Shown here: in pieces, positions 1-8,706 of the stretch
How the letters are laid out: every line of letters begins with the position of its first letter
Numbering within the stretch: position 1 is the stretch's first letter
Source: Ruminococcus sp. AF31-8BH
Lineage (GTDB): Bacteria; Bacillota; Clostridia; Lachnospirales; Lachnospiraceae
Assembly: GCF_003460605.1 (NCBI RefSeq)
Contig: NZ_QTVN01000003.1
Location: forward strand, 288,619-352,618
Reading direction: 5' to 3'
DNA: 64,000 nt
Translations under genes and position numbers: made by a program
Notes under the pieces: generated by a model
Told to the model about the DNA's origin: nothing
What the model saw: the letters and a program-made list of their open reading frames with translations, nothing else
Database searches by the model: none

Positions 1-102
1 GCACCTTTATGGGCAAGCCGCAAAAGAGAAGTCCTCAATCTTCTTCACCACCGATTGAAGGAAAGACAGAGTTTTCAGGGAAAAGCCAGAAAGGAGGCTT
101 GA
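1..102 (+). CDS. C-terminal end of an unidentified protein (partial, cut by window edge)
   Basis: Frame 1 is open from the first base to a TGA at 100-102 and would encode the last 33 residues of a protein, a basic tail containing WASRKREVLNLLHHRLKERQ. The stop lies 2 bp before the ATG of the next gene, and that gene's AAGGAGG site lies inside this reading frame. This is the arrangement expected for two translationally coupled operon members. Nothing in the tail identifies a family. It could also be a chance open frame, because it is short. Confidence 0.4.
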   Translation, partial: APLWASRKREVLNLLHHRLKERQSFQGKARKEA

Positions 103-104
103 AA

Positions 105-617
105 ATGGCAACACCATTTACTGTTTACAAGCTGATCATTTTATATATGCTTCGAAATTCATCCTCTCCCATTACCAATTCCGAGATTTCTGAATTTATT
201 CTGGACCGGGAATACACCAATTATTTCCATTTGCAGCAGGCTCTTTCCGAGCTTGAGGAGACGGAGCTGATCGAGAAGCGTACCATTTCCAATACTTCCT
301 ATTATTATCTCACTGAAGATGGCAAAAACACGCTTACCTATTTTGAGAATGATATTTCCCAGGACATCCGCACCGAGGTGCTGCAGTATTTAGCTGCCAG
401 AGGTGCTTCCGCCAAGAACCAGGTTAAGGCTCCTGCGGACTACTACATCAATAACCAGGGGGAATATGTGGTGCACCTGCAGCTTTTGCAGAAGGGAGCT
501 TCCGTGATTGATCTTTCTCTTGCGGCACCATCCCTTACGGCAGCCAAGGCAATGTGTAAGCAATGGCCGAAGAAATACGAAGAAATATATGCAAAAATAA
601 TGGAGGGGCTTCTGTAA
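105..617 (+). CDS. DUF4364 family protein
   Basis: A 170-residue protein starting MATPFTVYKLIILYMLRNSS. The start is taken at the ATG that follows AAGGAGG by 7 bp; an upstream in-frame ATG at position 9 has no such site and would add 32 unrelated residues. The N-terminal 90 residues look like a winged helix (LYMLR, SEISEFILDREYTNYFHLQ, ELIEKRT), followed by a mixed alpha/beta region with ADYYINNQGEYVVHLQLL. Length and motifs fit the DUF4364 family, which is widespread in Clostridia. A DNA-binding regulatory role is inferred from the fold only. It is the only clear plus-strand gene in the first 10 kb. Confidence 0.85.
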   Translation: MATPFTVYKLIILYMLRNSSSPITNSEISEFILDREYTNYFHLQQALSELEETELIEKRTISNTSYYYLTEDGKNTLTYFENDISQDIRTEVLQYLAARGASAKNQVKAPADYYINNQGEYVVHLQLLQKGASVIDLSLAAPSLTAAKAMCKQWPKKYEEIYAKIMEGLL

Positions 618-631
618 AGCTCCTCCATTTT
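600..631. terminator. Bidirectional intrinsic terminator between DUF4364 gene and rarA
   Basis: A 12-bp stem (600-611 with 617-628, one G-U pair) overlaps the DUF4364 stop codon and is followed by ATTTTAT on the plus strand. On the minus strand the same hairpin is followed by ATTATTTTTG, so it can also end rarA transcription. The two genes converge here. Confidence 0.75.
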
Positions 632-641
632 ATCACCACTT

Positions 642-1964
642 CTACTGTTTATTTCTTCGTATAAATTCCATATGCTCTTTCAATTTCTTCTCATATCCCA
701 TATCGGACAACTCATAGAATTTCTCATCCTTAATTTCATCTGGAAGATACTGCTGCTGTACATAGTGATTCGGATAATCGTGGGCATACTTATAGCCGAT
801 TCCATGACCCAGCTTCTCATGCCCGCCATAGTGTGCATCCTGGAGATGTACAGGCACTGTGGTCTTGGTGCGCTTCACGCTGTTCATCGCTGCAAAGATC
901 GCGTTCACAGCGGCGTTGCTCTTCGGCGCGCATGCCATATAAGCAGCAGCCTGGGAAAGGATGATCTGGGATTCCGGCATGCCTACCCGCTCTACTGCCT
1001 GCGCCGCAGCAGTTGCCACCACAAGGGCCTGGGGATCTGCATTTCCAATATCTTCGGAAGCAAGGATCATAATACGTCTTGCAATAAACTTCACATCTTC
1101 CCCTGCATACAGCATCTTCGCAAGATAATACACTGCAGCATCCGGGTCTGAGCCGCGCATGCTTTTGATAAATGCGGAAATAATGTCGTAATGGTTATCT
1201 CCGTTCTTATCATAGCGTACCACACGCTTCTGGATACACTCAGAAGCCACATCCAGTGTAATATGGATCTTGCCGTCATCAGACCTGGGAGTCGTCAGAA
1301 TCCCCAGCTCTATGGCATTTAAAGCGCTTCTGGCATCTCCTCCTGCCATATCTGCAAGAAACTCCAGGGCATCCTCGTCCAGAACTGCTCCATAGCTTCC
1401 CATGCCTTTCTCTTTGTCATTGACAGCCCGAAGAATCAGTTCCTTAATCTCCGGAATTTCCAGCGCCTTCAGTTCGAACACAATAGACCGGGACAAAAGA
1501 GCCCCGTTTACCTCGAAATAAGGATTCTCTGTAGTCGCACCGATCAGGATAATGGTGCCATCCTCCACAAATGGCAGAAGATAATCCTGCTGTCCCTTAT
1601 TGAAGCGGTGGATCTCATCGATAAAAAGGATGGTCTTCCTTCCGTACATGCCAAGGGCATTCTGAGCCTGCTTCACCACCTCTTCCATGTCCTTCTTGCC
1701 GGCTACAGTGGCATTGATCTGGGTAAAATCTGCGCTGGTGGTATTGGCGATGACCTTGGCAAGGGTGGTCTTGCCGGTTCCCGGAGGTCCGTAAAAAATA
1801 ACAGAAGTCAGCTTATCTGCCTTAATTGCCCGGTAAAGCAGCTTATCCTTTCCTACAATGTGCTGCTGCCCTACAACTTCCTCCAGACGGGTAGGACGAA
1901 GCCTGGAAGCCAGCGGCGACTCATTCTCCATTGTCTTTGCTTTTGCATATTCAAATAAATCCAT
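642..1964 (-). CDS. rarA: Replication-associated recombination protein A (RarA/MgsA AAA ATPase)
   Basis: A 440-residue clamp-loader-like AAA+ ATPase thought to act at stalled replication forks. The Walker A motif GPPGTGKT is at residues 59-66, Walker B LFIDEIHRFN near 113-122 and sensor 1 GATTEN near 142-147. SRS near 159-161 may be the arginine finger. The C-terminal half has the conserved RarA tetramerisation region (SDPDAAVYYLAKM, ARRIMILASEDIGNADP, YKYAHDYPNHYV). The N-terminus MDLFEYAKAKTMENESPLA is typical of clostridial members. It is transcribed alone, between its own promoter and the hairpin shared with the DUF4364 gene. Confidence 0.95.
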   Translation of the reverse strand: MDLFEYAKAKTMENESPLASRLRPTRLEEVVGQQHIVGKDKLLYRAIKADKLTSVIFYGPPGTGKTTLAKVIANTTSADFTQINATVAGKKDMEEVVKQAQNALGMYGRKTILFIDEIHRFNKGQQDYLLPFVEDGTIILIGATTENPYFEVNGALLSRSIVFELKALEIPEIKELILRAVNDKEKGMGSYGAVLDEDALEFLADMAGGDARSALNAIELGILTTPRSDDGKIHITLDVASECIQKRVVRYDKNGDNHYDIISAFIKSMRGSDPDAAVYYLAKMLYAGEDVKFIARRIMILASEDIGNADPQALVVATAAAQAVERVGMPESQIILSQAAAYMACAPKSNAAVNAIFAAMNSVKRTKTTVPVHLQDAHYGGHEKLGHGIGYKYAHDYPNHYVQQQYLPDEIKDEKFYELSDMGYEKKLKEHMEFIRRNKQ

Positions 1965-1999
1965 GTATTTTCTCCATTTTTTGTTTCTTACTCAGATGT

Positions 2000-2028
2000 A
2001 TTATACCGCACATTTGTTCTAATTATAA
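2000..2028 (-). promoter_or_regulatory. Probable rarA promoter
   Basis: On the minus strand a perfect TATAAT -10 (2000-2005) lies 17 bp from TTATAA (2023-2028), a weak -35. The -10 is about 35 bp upstream of the rarA ATG. The gap 1965-2070 between the deacetylase and rarA holds no gene. Confidence 0.55.
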
Positions 2029-2070
2029 TCCATCTTCCCAATTTAGGCAAACCTTTTTCTTTGCATTTTC

Positions 2071-2829
2071 TCACGGCAGCACCAGTTCATCCACAGTCAC
2101 AAACTCATACCCCTGTGCCGTCAGCAGATCCACGATCTGAAGGGCTGCATCCACAGAGCTCTGATATGCGTCGTGCATCAGAATCACCGCCCCGTCCTCA
2201 ATCTCTGATTCCACGATCTGCATCACCGCATTCACATTCTGGCTTTTCCAGTCCAATGTGTCAATGTCCCAAAGAACCGGAAACATGTTCACATAAAAGT
2301 CCAGATTCTTCTGCCACTCCCCGTAAGGCGGACGAAGCCACATGGGATATTCTCCTGTGATATCGTAAATTTCCTGATTGGTGGCTTCGATTTCTGTTCG
2401 GGCTGCCTCCTTGGAGATTTTGCACAGCTCCACGTGGTTGTAGGTATGGTTCCCGATCAGATGTCCTTCTGCCTGCATCCGCTTCACCAGTTCTTCTTTT
2501 CCCTCTATATTTTTCCCCATAAGAAAAAAGGTGGCATGGACGCCTCTTTCTTTCAGTCCCTCCAGAAGCAGGGGCGTATACTTGCTGCTTGGACCATCAT
2601 CGAAGGTCAGAGCTACCCTTTTCTTTTCCTGAACCAATCCCCGGTTCTGATCAAAATCTGCCTTCGCGTCTCCGTTTTTTGCTGCATTTGTCAGCTGTAC
2701 GGCTTCCTCTCCCGCCGTTCCCGTCTCCCCTTCCTTTTCCAGAATAGCTCCAGCCCCCAGCCTTGCGCACAAAAGAACCAGAACCAGCCCCTGCACCCAC
2801 ATCACCAGATGCCCTGTTTTCTCTTTCAT
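2071..2829 (-). CDS. Polysaccharide deacetylase (NodB homology), membrane-anchored or secreted
   Basis: A carbohydrate esterase 4 protein of about 252 residues. A hydrophobic N-terminus (LVMWVQGLVLVLLCARLGAGA) suggests a signal or anchor; a 45-residue linker and the NodB domain follow. Family motifs are clear: TFDDGPS with the catalytic and metal-binding Asp pair, GNHTYNHVEL with the metal-binding H-x3-H, RPPYGE, DIDTLDW, and the closing VILMHD. The likely role is de-N-acetylation of peptidoglycan or another wall polysaccharide outside the cell. The start is set at the ATG after AGGCGG. An ATG 18 bp upstream (2847), preceded by AGGAAAG, is an equally good alternative. Longer forms would run into the neighbouring gene and are unlikely. 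Confidence 0.88.
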   Translation of the reverse strand: MKEKTGHLVMWVQGLVLVLLCARLGAGAILEKEGETGTAGEEAVQLTNAAKNGDAKADFDQNRGLVQEKKRVALTFDDGPSSKYTPLLLEGLKERGVHATFFLMGKNIEGKEELVKRMQAEGHLIGNHTYNHVELCKISKEAARTEIEATNQEIYDITGEYPMWLRPPYGEWQKNLDFYVNMFPVLWDIDTLDWKSQNVNAVMQIVESEIEDGAVILMHDAYQSSVDAALQIVDLLTAQGYEFVTVDELVLP

Positions 2830-2892
2830 CTCTTCGCCGCCTGACATCTGTCTTTCCTGATAATATATGTGGATTTTCTTCAGACTATGAAA

Positions 2893-2932
2893 AGAGCACC
2901 GACAATTTCTTTTTTGAAAAAGCCGATGCTCT
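2893..2932 (-). terminator. Probable terminator after the cytidylate kinase-like gene
   Basis: An 11-bp stem with wobble pairs (AGAGCATCGGC against GTCGGTGCTCT on the minus strand) is followed by TTTTCA. It separates the kinase-like gene from the deacetylase. The short T-run makes it moderate in strength. Confidence 0.5.
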
Positions 2933-2969
2933 GTGATTCTTCTTATTTCAGTTTGCCCAAAGGAAGAAC

Positions 2970-3593
2970 TTATTTGTTCTTCAACATGTTCAGCTGGTTC
3001 TCGATTTCCTCGATGCACTTGTCATAGCCAAGCTTGCTGCTGTCCAGGCACAGGTCATACTGGGTGGCATCCTTCCACTCCTGGCCTGTAAATCTGCGGT
3101 AGTACTCGTCCTTGCGCCTGTCATCCTTCTGAAGGAATTTCTCAATCTCCCTGGTACTCATGCTCAGCTTCTCAGCAGCTTTTTCCATACGGAAATCCCA
3201 GTTTGCATGAACAAATACGCGAAGTACATTTGGATAATCCTTCAGCACAAAATTAGCACATCTTCCGATGATCACGCAGGATTCCTTCTCCGCCAGCTCG
3301 CGGATCACTTTTGCCTGATAATTAAACAGGTTTTCATCAGAGGTAAAATCCTTGCTCTGAGGCGGAATCAGCTCTCCGCTGTAAATTCCTTTTTTGCCAA
3401 ACAGCGGGCGTCTGGCACTTGTGTACTCGTCCACTCTTCCGAAAAGAGTCTCGTGAATACCGCTGTCCTCGGATGCTATGCGGATGATGTCCTTGTCGTA
3501 ATATCCAATTCCTAATTTCTTCGCAAGCATTTCACCTACGGTACGTCCGCCGCTTCCGTACTGTCTTGCAATGGTAATTACGAAATTGTCCAT
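2970..3593 (-). CDS. Cytidylate kinase-like family protein
   Basis: A 207-residue P-loop kinase of the cytidylate-kinase-like group common in Clostridia, distinct from canonical Cmk. It begins MDNFVITIARQYGSGGRTVG with the glycine-rich nucleotide loop (QYGSGGRTVGEMLAKKLG). It continues with YYDKDII, the CVIIGRCANFVL segment, and a basic lid region (KFLQKDDRRKDEYYRRFTG). AGGAGG precedes the ATG. The true substrate is not known for this group. It lies 68 bp downstream of livF and may be read through from the liv operon. Confidence 0.82.
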   Translation of the reverse strand: MDNFVITIARQYGSGGRTVGEMLAKKLGIGYYDKDIIRIASEDSGIHETLFGRVDEYTSARRPLFGKKGIYSGELIPPQSKDFTSDENLFNYQAKVIRELAEKESCVIIGRCANFVLKDYPNVLRVFVHANWDFRMEKAAEKLSMSTREIEKFLQKDDRRKDEYYRRFTGQEWKDATQYDLCLDSSKLGYDKCIEEIENQLNMLKNK

Positions 3594-3612
3594 ATTTCTC
3601 CTCCTTATTATC

Positions 3613-3643
3613 CCGGCAAAGCTCCTTTTTGCTGCCTTGCCGG
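3613..3643. other. Hairpin between livF and the kinase-like gene
   Basis: CCGGCAA at 3613-3619 pairs with TTGCCGG at 3637-3643, with further inner pairing (AGC/GCT). There is no T-run on either side, so it is more likely an mRNA processing or stabilising hairpin than a terminator. Confidence 0.35.
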
Positions 3644-3661
3644 ATTAATTTTCAAATGGAT

Positions 3662-4372
3662 TTATTCTCCAAGATAAGCCTTCTGTACAGCCTCATCATT
3701 GAGCAGGTCGCTTGCTTTTCCACTCATGGTGATCTTGCCGGTCTCAAGGACATAAGCACGGTCTGCGATGGAAAGTGCCTTCTTGGCATTCTGCTCTACC
3801 AGAAGTACAGTGGTGCCGCCTTCGCTTACCACACGGATAATATCGAAAATTTCATTTACAAAAATCGGAGAAAGCCCCATGGAAGGCTCGTCCATTACGA
3901 TCAGTCTTGGCTTGCTCATAAGGGCACGTCCCATGGCAAGCATCTGCTGCTCACCGCCGGAAAGAGTACCGGCGCGCTGTCCTTTACGCTCTTCCAGTCT
4001 TGGAAAACGCTTGTATACGCCGACAAGGCTCTCCTGGATCTCTGCCTTGTCCTTACGTGTATAAGCACCCATGATCAGGTTCTCATAAACACTTAAGTCT
4101 GCGAATACGCGGCGTCCTTCCGGAACATGTGCGATTCCCATCTCAACGATCTTATGTGCCGGAACTTTGGTAATATCTTTTCCTTCAAAAACAACGGAAC
4201 CTTCTTTTGCGGAAAGAAGTCCGGTAAGAGTCTGCAGTGTAGTGGTTTTTCCTGCACCGTTGGCACCGATCAGGGCGATGACCTCTCCCTGATTTACCTC
4301 AAAGGAAATTCCTTTCAGAGCCTGAATTACACCATAATATACGTGTAAATCTTTTACTTCCAACATTGCCAT
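3662..4372 (-). CDS. livF: Branched-chain amino acid ABC transporter ATP-binding protein LivF
   Basis: A 236-residue ABC ATPase, the second nucleotide-binding subunit of a Liv-type importer. It has Walker A GANGAGKTT, Q-loop region, signature LSGGEQQMLAMGRAL, Walker B LIVMDEPSMGL and the switch histidine replaced by VEQN, as is usual for LivF. The C-terminus ends AYLGE, shared with LivG here. AGGAGG lies 10 bp before the ATG. It is the last gene of livJHMGF and lies 15 bp after livG. Confidence 0.95.
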   Translation of the reverse strand: MAMLEVKDLHVYYGVIQALKGISFEVNQGEVIALIGANGAGKTTTLQTLTGLLSAKEGSVVFEGKDITKVPAHKIVEMGIAHVPEGRRVFADLSVYENLIMGAYTRKDKAEIQESLVGVYKRFPRLEERKGQRAGTLSGGEQQMLAMGRALMSKPRLIVMDEPSMGLSPIFVNEIFDIIRVVSEGGTTVLLVEQNAKKALSIADRAYVLETGKITMSGKASDLLNDEAVQKAYLGE

Positions 4373-4387
4373 TTCTATATTTCCTCC

Positions 4388-5146
4388 TTATTCGCCCAGA
4401 TATGCAGTAACAACAGTCGGGTCTTTGAGAACCTTAGAGGTCTCGCCCTGACAGAGAACCTGTCCGAAGTTCAGTACGGTCAGCTCCTCGCAGATACCGC
4501 CAACCAGCTTCATATCATGCTCGATCAGCAGGATCGTCATGTTAAAATGGTCTCTTACAAAGCGAATGGTATCCATCAGCTCCTGTGTCTCATTGGGGTT
4601 CATACCTGCTGCAGGCTCATCCAGAAGAAGAAGCTTGGGATCTGTGGCAAGTGCTCTGGCGATCTCCAGCTTACGCTGTTTACCATAAGGGAGGTTTCCC
4701 GCAAGAAGCTCTGCTTCCTGATCCAGGTTAAACACCTTCAGGATCTCCATGGCACGCTCGTTCATTTCTTTTTCCACCTTGAAGTACTTTGGAAGTCTTA
4801 AGATTCCGGTAAGGGTGGAATATTTATGATGGTTGTGCAGGCCTGCCTTAACATTGTCCAGCACTGTCATATCCTTGAAAAGACGGATATTCTGGAAGGT
4901 ACGGGCAATTCCTGCCTTGTTGATGTCGATAATGCTTTTTCCTGTAATGTCCTGTCCGTCCAGCTTGATGATTCCCTCATTAGGCTTGTATACACCTGTG
5001 AGAAGGTTGAATACCGTTGTTTTTCCGGCACCGTTTGGTCCGATCAGGCCGTACAGCTCGCCTTTCTCAATTTTCATATGAAAATTATCTACAGCGTGAA
5101 GACCGCCAAACTGGATGGAAAGATTGTTTACCTCTAACATTGCCAT
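4388..5146 (-). CDS. livG: Branched-chain amino acid ABC transporter ATP-binding protein LivG
   Basis: A 252-residue ABC ATPase with Walker A GPNGAGKTT, the LivG-type insertion around residues 95-130 (GLHNHHKYSTLTGILRLPKY), signature YGKQRKLEIARAL, Walker B LLLLDEPAAGMN and the D-loop/H-loop EHDMKLV. The final LAYLGE-type ending matches the BCA_ABC_TP_C tail. Its ribosome-binding site AGGAGG lies inside the last codons of livM, so the two are translationally coupled (2 bp gap). Confidence 0.95.
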   Translation of the reverse strand: MAMLEVNNLSIQFGGLHAVDNFHMKIEKGELYGLIGPNGAGKTTVFNLLTGVYKPNEGIIKLDGQDITGKSIIDINKAGIARTFQNIRLFKDMTVLDNVKAGLHNHHKYSTLTGILRLPKYFKVEKEMNERAMEILKVFNLDQEAELLAGNLPYGKQRKLEIARALATDPKLLLLDEPAAGMNPNETQELMDTIRFVRDHFNMTILLIEHDMKLVGGICEELTVLNFGQVLCQGETSKVLKDPTVVTAYLGE

Positions 5147-5148
5147 AA

Positions 5149-6231
5149 TTAAGCCGCCTCCTTTTCTTTGCCATGACCTTTGATCTTCTCAACAATACGG
5201 CTTCTGAAATCTCTTGCAGCAGGAGCCCAGTTGAACAGCATCATTGCGATCATAACGATTGCATAGATCAGCATACGGTATGTGGAGAATCCACGAAGCA
5301 GCTCAGGAAGTGCATAAAGCACGATGGTTGCGAGAATGCTTCCGCGAAGATTTCCCATTCCTCCAAGGATGACATATACCAGAATGGTAATGGACATATT
5401 GTAATCGAAGATGGAAACCTTCAGCATGGAAAGGTTGTGGGCATAAAGCACGCCAGCCACTCCTGCAATTGCAGCGGAAATGGTAAATGCAAGCAGCTTG
5501 TTCTTTGTTACGTTGATACCGATGGACTCGGCTGCGATACGGTTGTCACGGGTTGAAGTGATAGCACGTCCGCTTCTGGAATTTACCAGGTTCTGGATTA
5601 CGAAAAGCACGATCAGGATCAGGATCACGCCGATCAGGAAGAAATAATCCTTGATGTCTTTGTAAAGGGTGGAAGTTCCGGAAACTCCAAGGGCACCCTT
5701 GATGATCTGCTTTCCGCCTGGATCCAGCTTCAGGTTGGCTGCGCTTGTTGCAACATGAAGCCCTTTGTCATCTACGCCAACATAGAGAATGTTGATCAGG
5801 TTCTTGATGATCTCACCAAATGCCAGGGTTACGATAGCCAGATAGTCACCGCGAAGTCTCAGTACCGGAATACCGATGAGAACTCCAAAAACAGCAGCAA
5901 CCACTGCACCTACCAGGATTGCAAGGATCAGTCTTGGAACAGACGGGATCAGATCACTGGTAACATGGGAAAATACAGCACTGGAATAAGCTCCAACGCA
6001 CATAAAGCCAGCATGTCCAAGACTCAGCTCTCCGGAATAACCAACTACCAGGTTCAGGGAAAGGGAAGCGATGGTGTAAACGCAGATGGGAACCAGAAGT
6101 CCGGTAAGCAGTCGGGACAGGTTTCCGGTTGAGGAAAGGATCTGTACCACTGCGAAAATGGCGATTACCATGCCATATGTAATAAAGTTATTCTTTGTTG
6201 TTTTGTTCACTGTCTTTTTCATATCGGCCAC
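5149..6231 (-). CDS. livM: Branched-chain amino acid ABC transporter permease LivM
   Basis: A 360-residue polytopic membrane permease with about ten hydrophobic segments. The family signature SLNLVVGYSGELSLGHAGF is near residues 58-76, and the cytoplasmic coupling region (SRSGRAITSTRDNRIAAESIGI) is near 218-240. The C-terminal tail is cytoplasmic and lysine-rich. Together with LivH it forms the transmembrane pore of the importer. One base separates it from livH. Confidence 0.94.
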   Translation of the reverse strand: MADMKKTVNKTTKNNFITYGMVIAIFAVVQILSSTGNLSRLLTGLLVPICVYTIASLSLNLVVGYSGELSLGHAGFMCVGAYSSAVFSHVTSDLIPSVPRLILAILVGAVVAAVFGVLIGIPVLRLRGDYLAIVTLAFGEIIKNLINILYVGVDDKGLHVATSAANLKLDPGGKQIIKGALGVSGTSTLYKDIKDYFFLIGVILILIVLFVIQNLVNSRSGRAITSTRDNRIAAESIGINVTKNKLLAFTISAAIAGVAGVLYAHNLSMLKVSIFDYNMSITILVYVILGGMGNLRGSILATIVLYALPELLRGFSTYRMLIYAIVMIAMMLFNWAPAARDFRSRIVEKIKGHGKEKEAA

Positions 6232-6232
6232 C

Positions 6233-7117
6233 TCATACTTTCTCCTGGATGTTCTTGCCGAACAGTCCAGATGGTTTTACAAGCAGCACGACGATCAGAA
6301 CTGCAAACACGATGGCGTCTGCAACCTGAGAAGAAATATATGCCTTACTGAAGATCTCGATAACTCCAAGAAGGATTCCTCCTACCATGGCTCCCGGGAT
6401 AGATCCGATTCCGCCGAATACGGCTGCTACGAATGCCTTGATACCAGGCATGGCTCCTGTATATGGAGTCAGAGTCGGATATGCAGAACAAAGCAGAAGG
6501 CCTGCGATTGCGGCAAGTCCGGAACCGATTGCGAAAGTAAGGGAAATGGTTGCGTTTACATTGACACCCATCAGCTGTGCAGCGTCGCGGTCCTCAGAGA
6601 CAGCCTGCATGGCACGTCCTGGTTTGGTTTTCTTTACGAAAAGCTGAAGGCCGACCATAATTACGATACATACAAGGATAGTTACGATGGTAACACCTTT
6701 GACGGTAAGCTGTCCGCCGAAAAGTACCAGTGACGGAACATTGATAACCGGAACGAAACTCTTGGCATCTGCGCCGAAGATCAGAAGGGCCAGGTTCTGA
6801 AGCAGATAGCTGACACCGATGGCGGTGATCAGAACTGCCAGGTTGGATGATGCTTTACGAAGAGGTCTGTAGGCAACTGCCTCAATTACAACACCTGCTG
6901 CGGTACAGATCACTACGGAAAGGATGATTGCCAAAATTGGTGACATATTGGCTTTGGTGACTGCTGTCAGGATTACAAATGCTCCAACCATGATAACGTC
7001 GCCATGTGCGAAATTCAGCATTTTTGCAATACCATATACCATTGTATAGCCCAGGGCGATGATGGCGTAGATACTGCCCAGGCTGATACCATCTTTTAAA
7101 TAGGATATAAAACTCAT
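6233..7117 (-). CDS. livH: Branched-chain amino acid ABC transporter permease LivH
   Basis: A 294-residue permease with the LivH hallmark GYTMVYGIAKMLNFAHGD near residues 23-40 and the coupling loop TKPGRAMQAVSEDRDAAQLMGV near 163-184. About eight hydrophobic helices can be seen. The start MSFISYLKDGISLGSIYA is typical. It heads the membrane part of the operon, separated from livJ by a 279-bp gap that holds an inverted-repeat element and a hairpin. Confidence 0.94.
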   Translation of the reverse strand: MSFISYLKDGISLGSIYAIIALGYTMVYGIAKMLNFAHGDVIMVGAFVILTAVTKANMSPILAIILSVVICTAAGVVIEAVAYRPLRKASSNLAVLITAIGVSYLLQNLALLIFGADAKSFVPVINVPSLVLFGGQLTVKGVTIVTILVCIVIMVGLQLFVKKTKPGRAMQAVSEDRDAAQLMGVNVNATISLTFAIGSGLAAIAGLLLCSAYPTLTPYTGAMPGIKAFVAAVFGGIGSIPGAMVGGILLGVIEIFSKAYISSQVADAIVFAVLIVVLLVKPSGLFGKNIQEKV

Positions 7118-7146
7118 AATGCACCTCTTAACTGGATTTTTTCCAT

Positions 7147-7243
7147 GAGCGTGTTTGAAAATTCATTCCCGTTCTTTTTCCACTGTAATCTTTTTATGTT
7201 GCCTCGAATTTGAAAAAGCGGAAGTAAATTTTCAGACACGCTC
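7147..7243. repeat. Inverted-repeat element, GAGCGTG ends (97 bp)
   Basis: The arm at 7147-7171 (starting GAGCGTGTTTGAAAATT) is matched in reverse complement by 7219-7243 (ending AATTTTCAGACACGCTC), 22 of 25 positions. The same terminal motif, GAGCRTGTYTGA, bounds a 189-bp element at 46091-46279. No direct repeat of the flanks is visible. It sits in the livJ-livH gap and would fold into a long hairpin in the liv mRNA. Confidence 0.6.
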
Positions 7244-7271
7244 CAGTTATTTTGTAAGTTATTTTTCATAG

Positions 7272-7315
7272 TGCAAAGAAGGAGACGGACCCACAGGTAA
7301 CCGTCTCCCCTTTGC
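7272..7315 (-). terminator. Hairpin downstream of livJ (partial terminator or stabiliser)
   Basis: GGAGACGG at 7281-7288 pairs with CCGTCTCC at 7301-7308, extended by GCAAAG and CTTTGC outside. On the minus strand the hairpin follows livJ. The bases after it are ACTATGAAAAAT, with no T-run, so full termination is doubtful. Such hairpins commonly keep binding-protein mRNA in excess over permease mRNA. Confidence 0.45.
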
Positions 7316-7396
7316 TAACGGCCATCCCCTGCGCAATCAGGGAAATGGTTAAGACTCTGCCGGCTGCCCGGCATATTGTCCTGTATTCTTATGAAA

Positions 7397-8557
7397 TTAC
7401 TCCATAGAAGCGTAAACGCCGTCTTTGATCACATAAGCCTTAGGAGCTTTATCGCACTCGCCGTCCTCTGTCCATTTAGCTTCTCCTGTAAGACCGTTTA
7501 CAGTGATGTTCAGCATGGAAGCGGAAAGAGCTGCGCTGATGTCCTCGTTGGACATATCCGGTGTAATACCAGCATCATCTGCTGCTGCTTTCATAGCGTA
7601 AAGTACATCATATGCATCTGCTGCGAACTGGTTTGGTGTCTCACCGTTGTTCGCATCGCCGTATGCTTTTACGAAGTTTACAGTTGCCTCATCCTCGCCT
7701 GTTGCGGAGAATGGTGTCAGAAGCATAACGCCTTCTGCAAGGGATGTATCGAAGTTCTCAACGTTCAGGATACCGTCCATACCGTCAACACCGAAGATCT
7801 TCATGTCAAGACCAAGGTCATGAGCCTGCTGAAGGATCAGTGCGTTGTCTGAGTAGTAGTTCGGCAGGAACAGAAGCTCTGCGCCGCTGTCTTTGATCTT
7901 GCCAAGCTGTACGGAGAAGTCTGTGTTGTTGTCTGTTGTGTAAGCTTCATCAGCTACAACCTCAAGGCCGTAGTCACCGCATGCTGCAACGAATGCATCA
8001 TGTACACCGGAGTTGTAGTCAGCCATGGAATCATAAAGAGTTGCTACCTTTGTAGCAAGTCCGTTCTCGGAGATGTACTCAGCAGATTTGGTTCCCTGCA
8101 TCGGGTCTGTGAAGCACATACGGAACTCATTGTCACCAGCTGTGATGCTGTCTACTGCTGTTGCAGATGGTGTGAAGAGGAATGTGCTGTCAGCTGCCTC
8201 TGCACCTACTGCGATACAAGCACCGGAAGTAACGGTACCGCAAAGCATCTGCATACCCTTGTCAAGAAGGTCGTTGTATGCATTAACAGCTTTCTCCGGA
8301 TCTCCCTGATCATCGCCGGCATCAAGAATCTCTACCTGATATCCGTTGAATCCGCCGTTTGCATTGATCTCATCTGCTGCAATCTTCGCTGCGTTATATA
8401 CGCCATTACCATACTGTGCATAGTCTCCTGTCATAGGTCCGATGACACCAATCTTGAAGGTTTCCTCGCTCTCTGCAAATACGGATACAGGTGTTACAGT
8501 GGATACTGCCATTGCTGCGGCTGCAGTAATGCTGAGTACTTTTTTCAGATTTCTCAT
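7397..8557 (-). CDS. livJ: Branched-chain amino acid ABC transporter substrate-binding protein LivJ
   Basis: A 386-residue periplasmic-binding-protein-like type I receptor. The N-terminus MRNLKKVLSITAAAAMAVST with a following VSVFAES is a signal peptide; it has no cysteine, so it is not an obvious lipoprotein. The mature part has FKIGVIGPMTGDYAQYGNG, the glycine-rich ligand segment around MLCGTVTSGACIAVG, and the DGVYASME end. It delivers substrate to LivHMGF. AGGAGG precedes the ATG and a strong promoter lies about 150 bp upstream. Confidence 0.94.
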   Translation of the reverse strand: MRNLKKVLSITAAAAMAVSTVTPVSVFAESEETFKIGVIGPMTGDYAQYGNGVYNAAKIAADEINANGGFNGYQVEILDAGDDQGDPEKAVNAYNDLLDKGMQMLCGTVTSGACIAVGAEAADSTFLFTPSATAVDSITAGDNEFRMCFTDPMQGTKSAEYISENGLATKVATLYDSMADYNSGVHDAFVAACGDYGLEVVADEAYTTDNNTDFSVQLGKIKDSGAELLFLPNYYSDNALILQQAHDLGLDMKIFGVDGMDGILNVENFDTSLAEGVMLLTPFSATGEDEATVNFVKAYGDANNGETPNQFAADAYDVLYAMKAAADDAGITPDMSNEDISAALSASMLNITVNGLTGEAKWTEDGECDKAPKAYVIKDGVYASME

Positions 8558-8706
8558 AATAAATCTCCTCCTTAATTTATGTAAGAGTTTCTGTCATCTC
8601 GCCTTCCGATAAGTCTACCACCAACGGATAATAGAAAAGCCCACTGGTGGTTTCCCAGCCGGCTTTGGCTTCCATAACTTCTTCTCTTTACCACTTTAAT
8701 GTTATG

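Noticed and set aside
2830..3018. N-terminal extension of the polysaccharide deacetylase to a start at 3018
   Set aside because: It would overlap the upstream kinase-like gene, run through its terminator hairpin and add 63 residues with no family match ahead of the signal-like helix.
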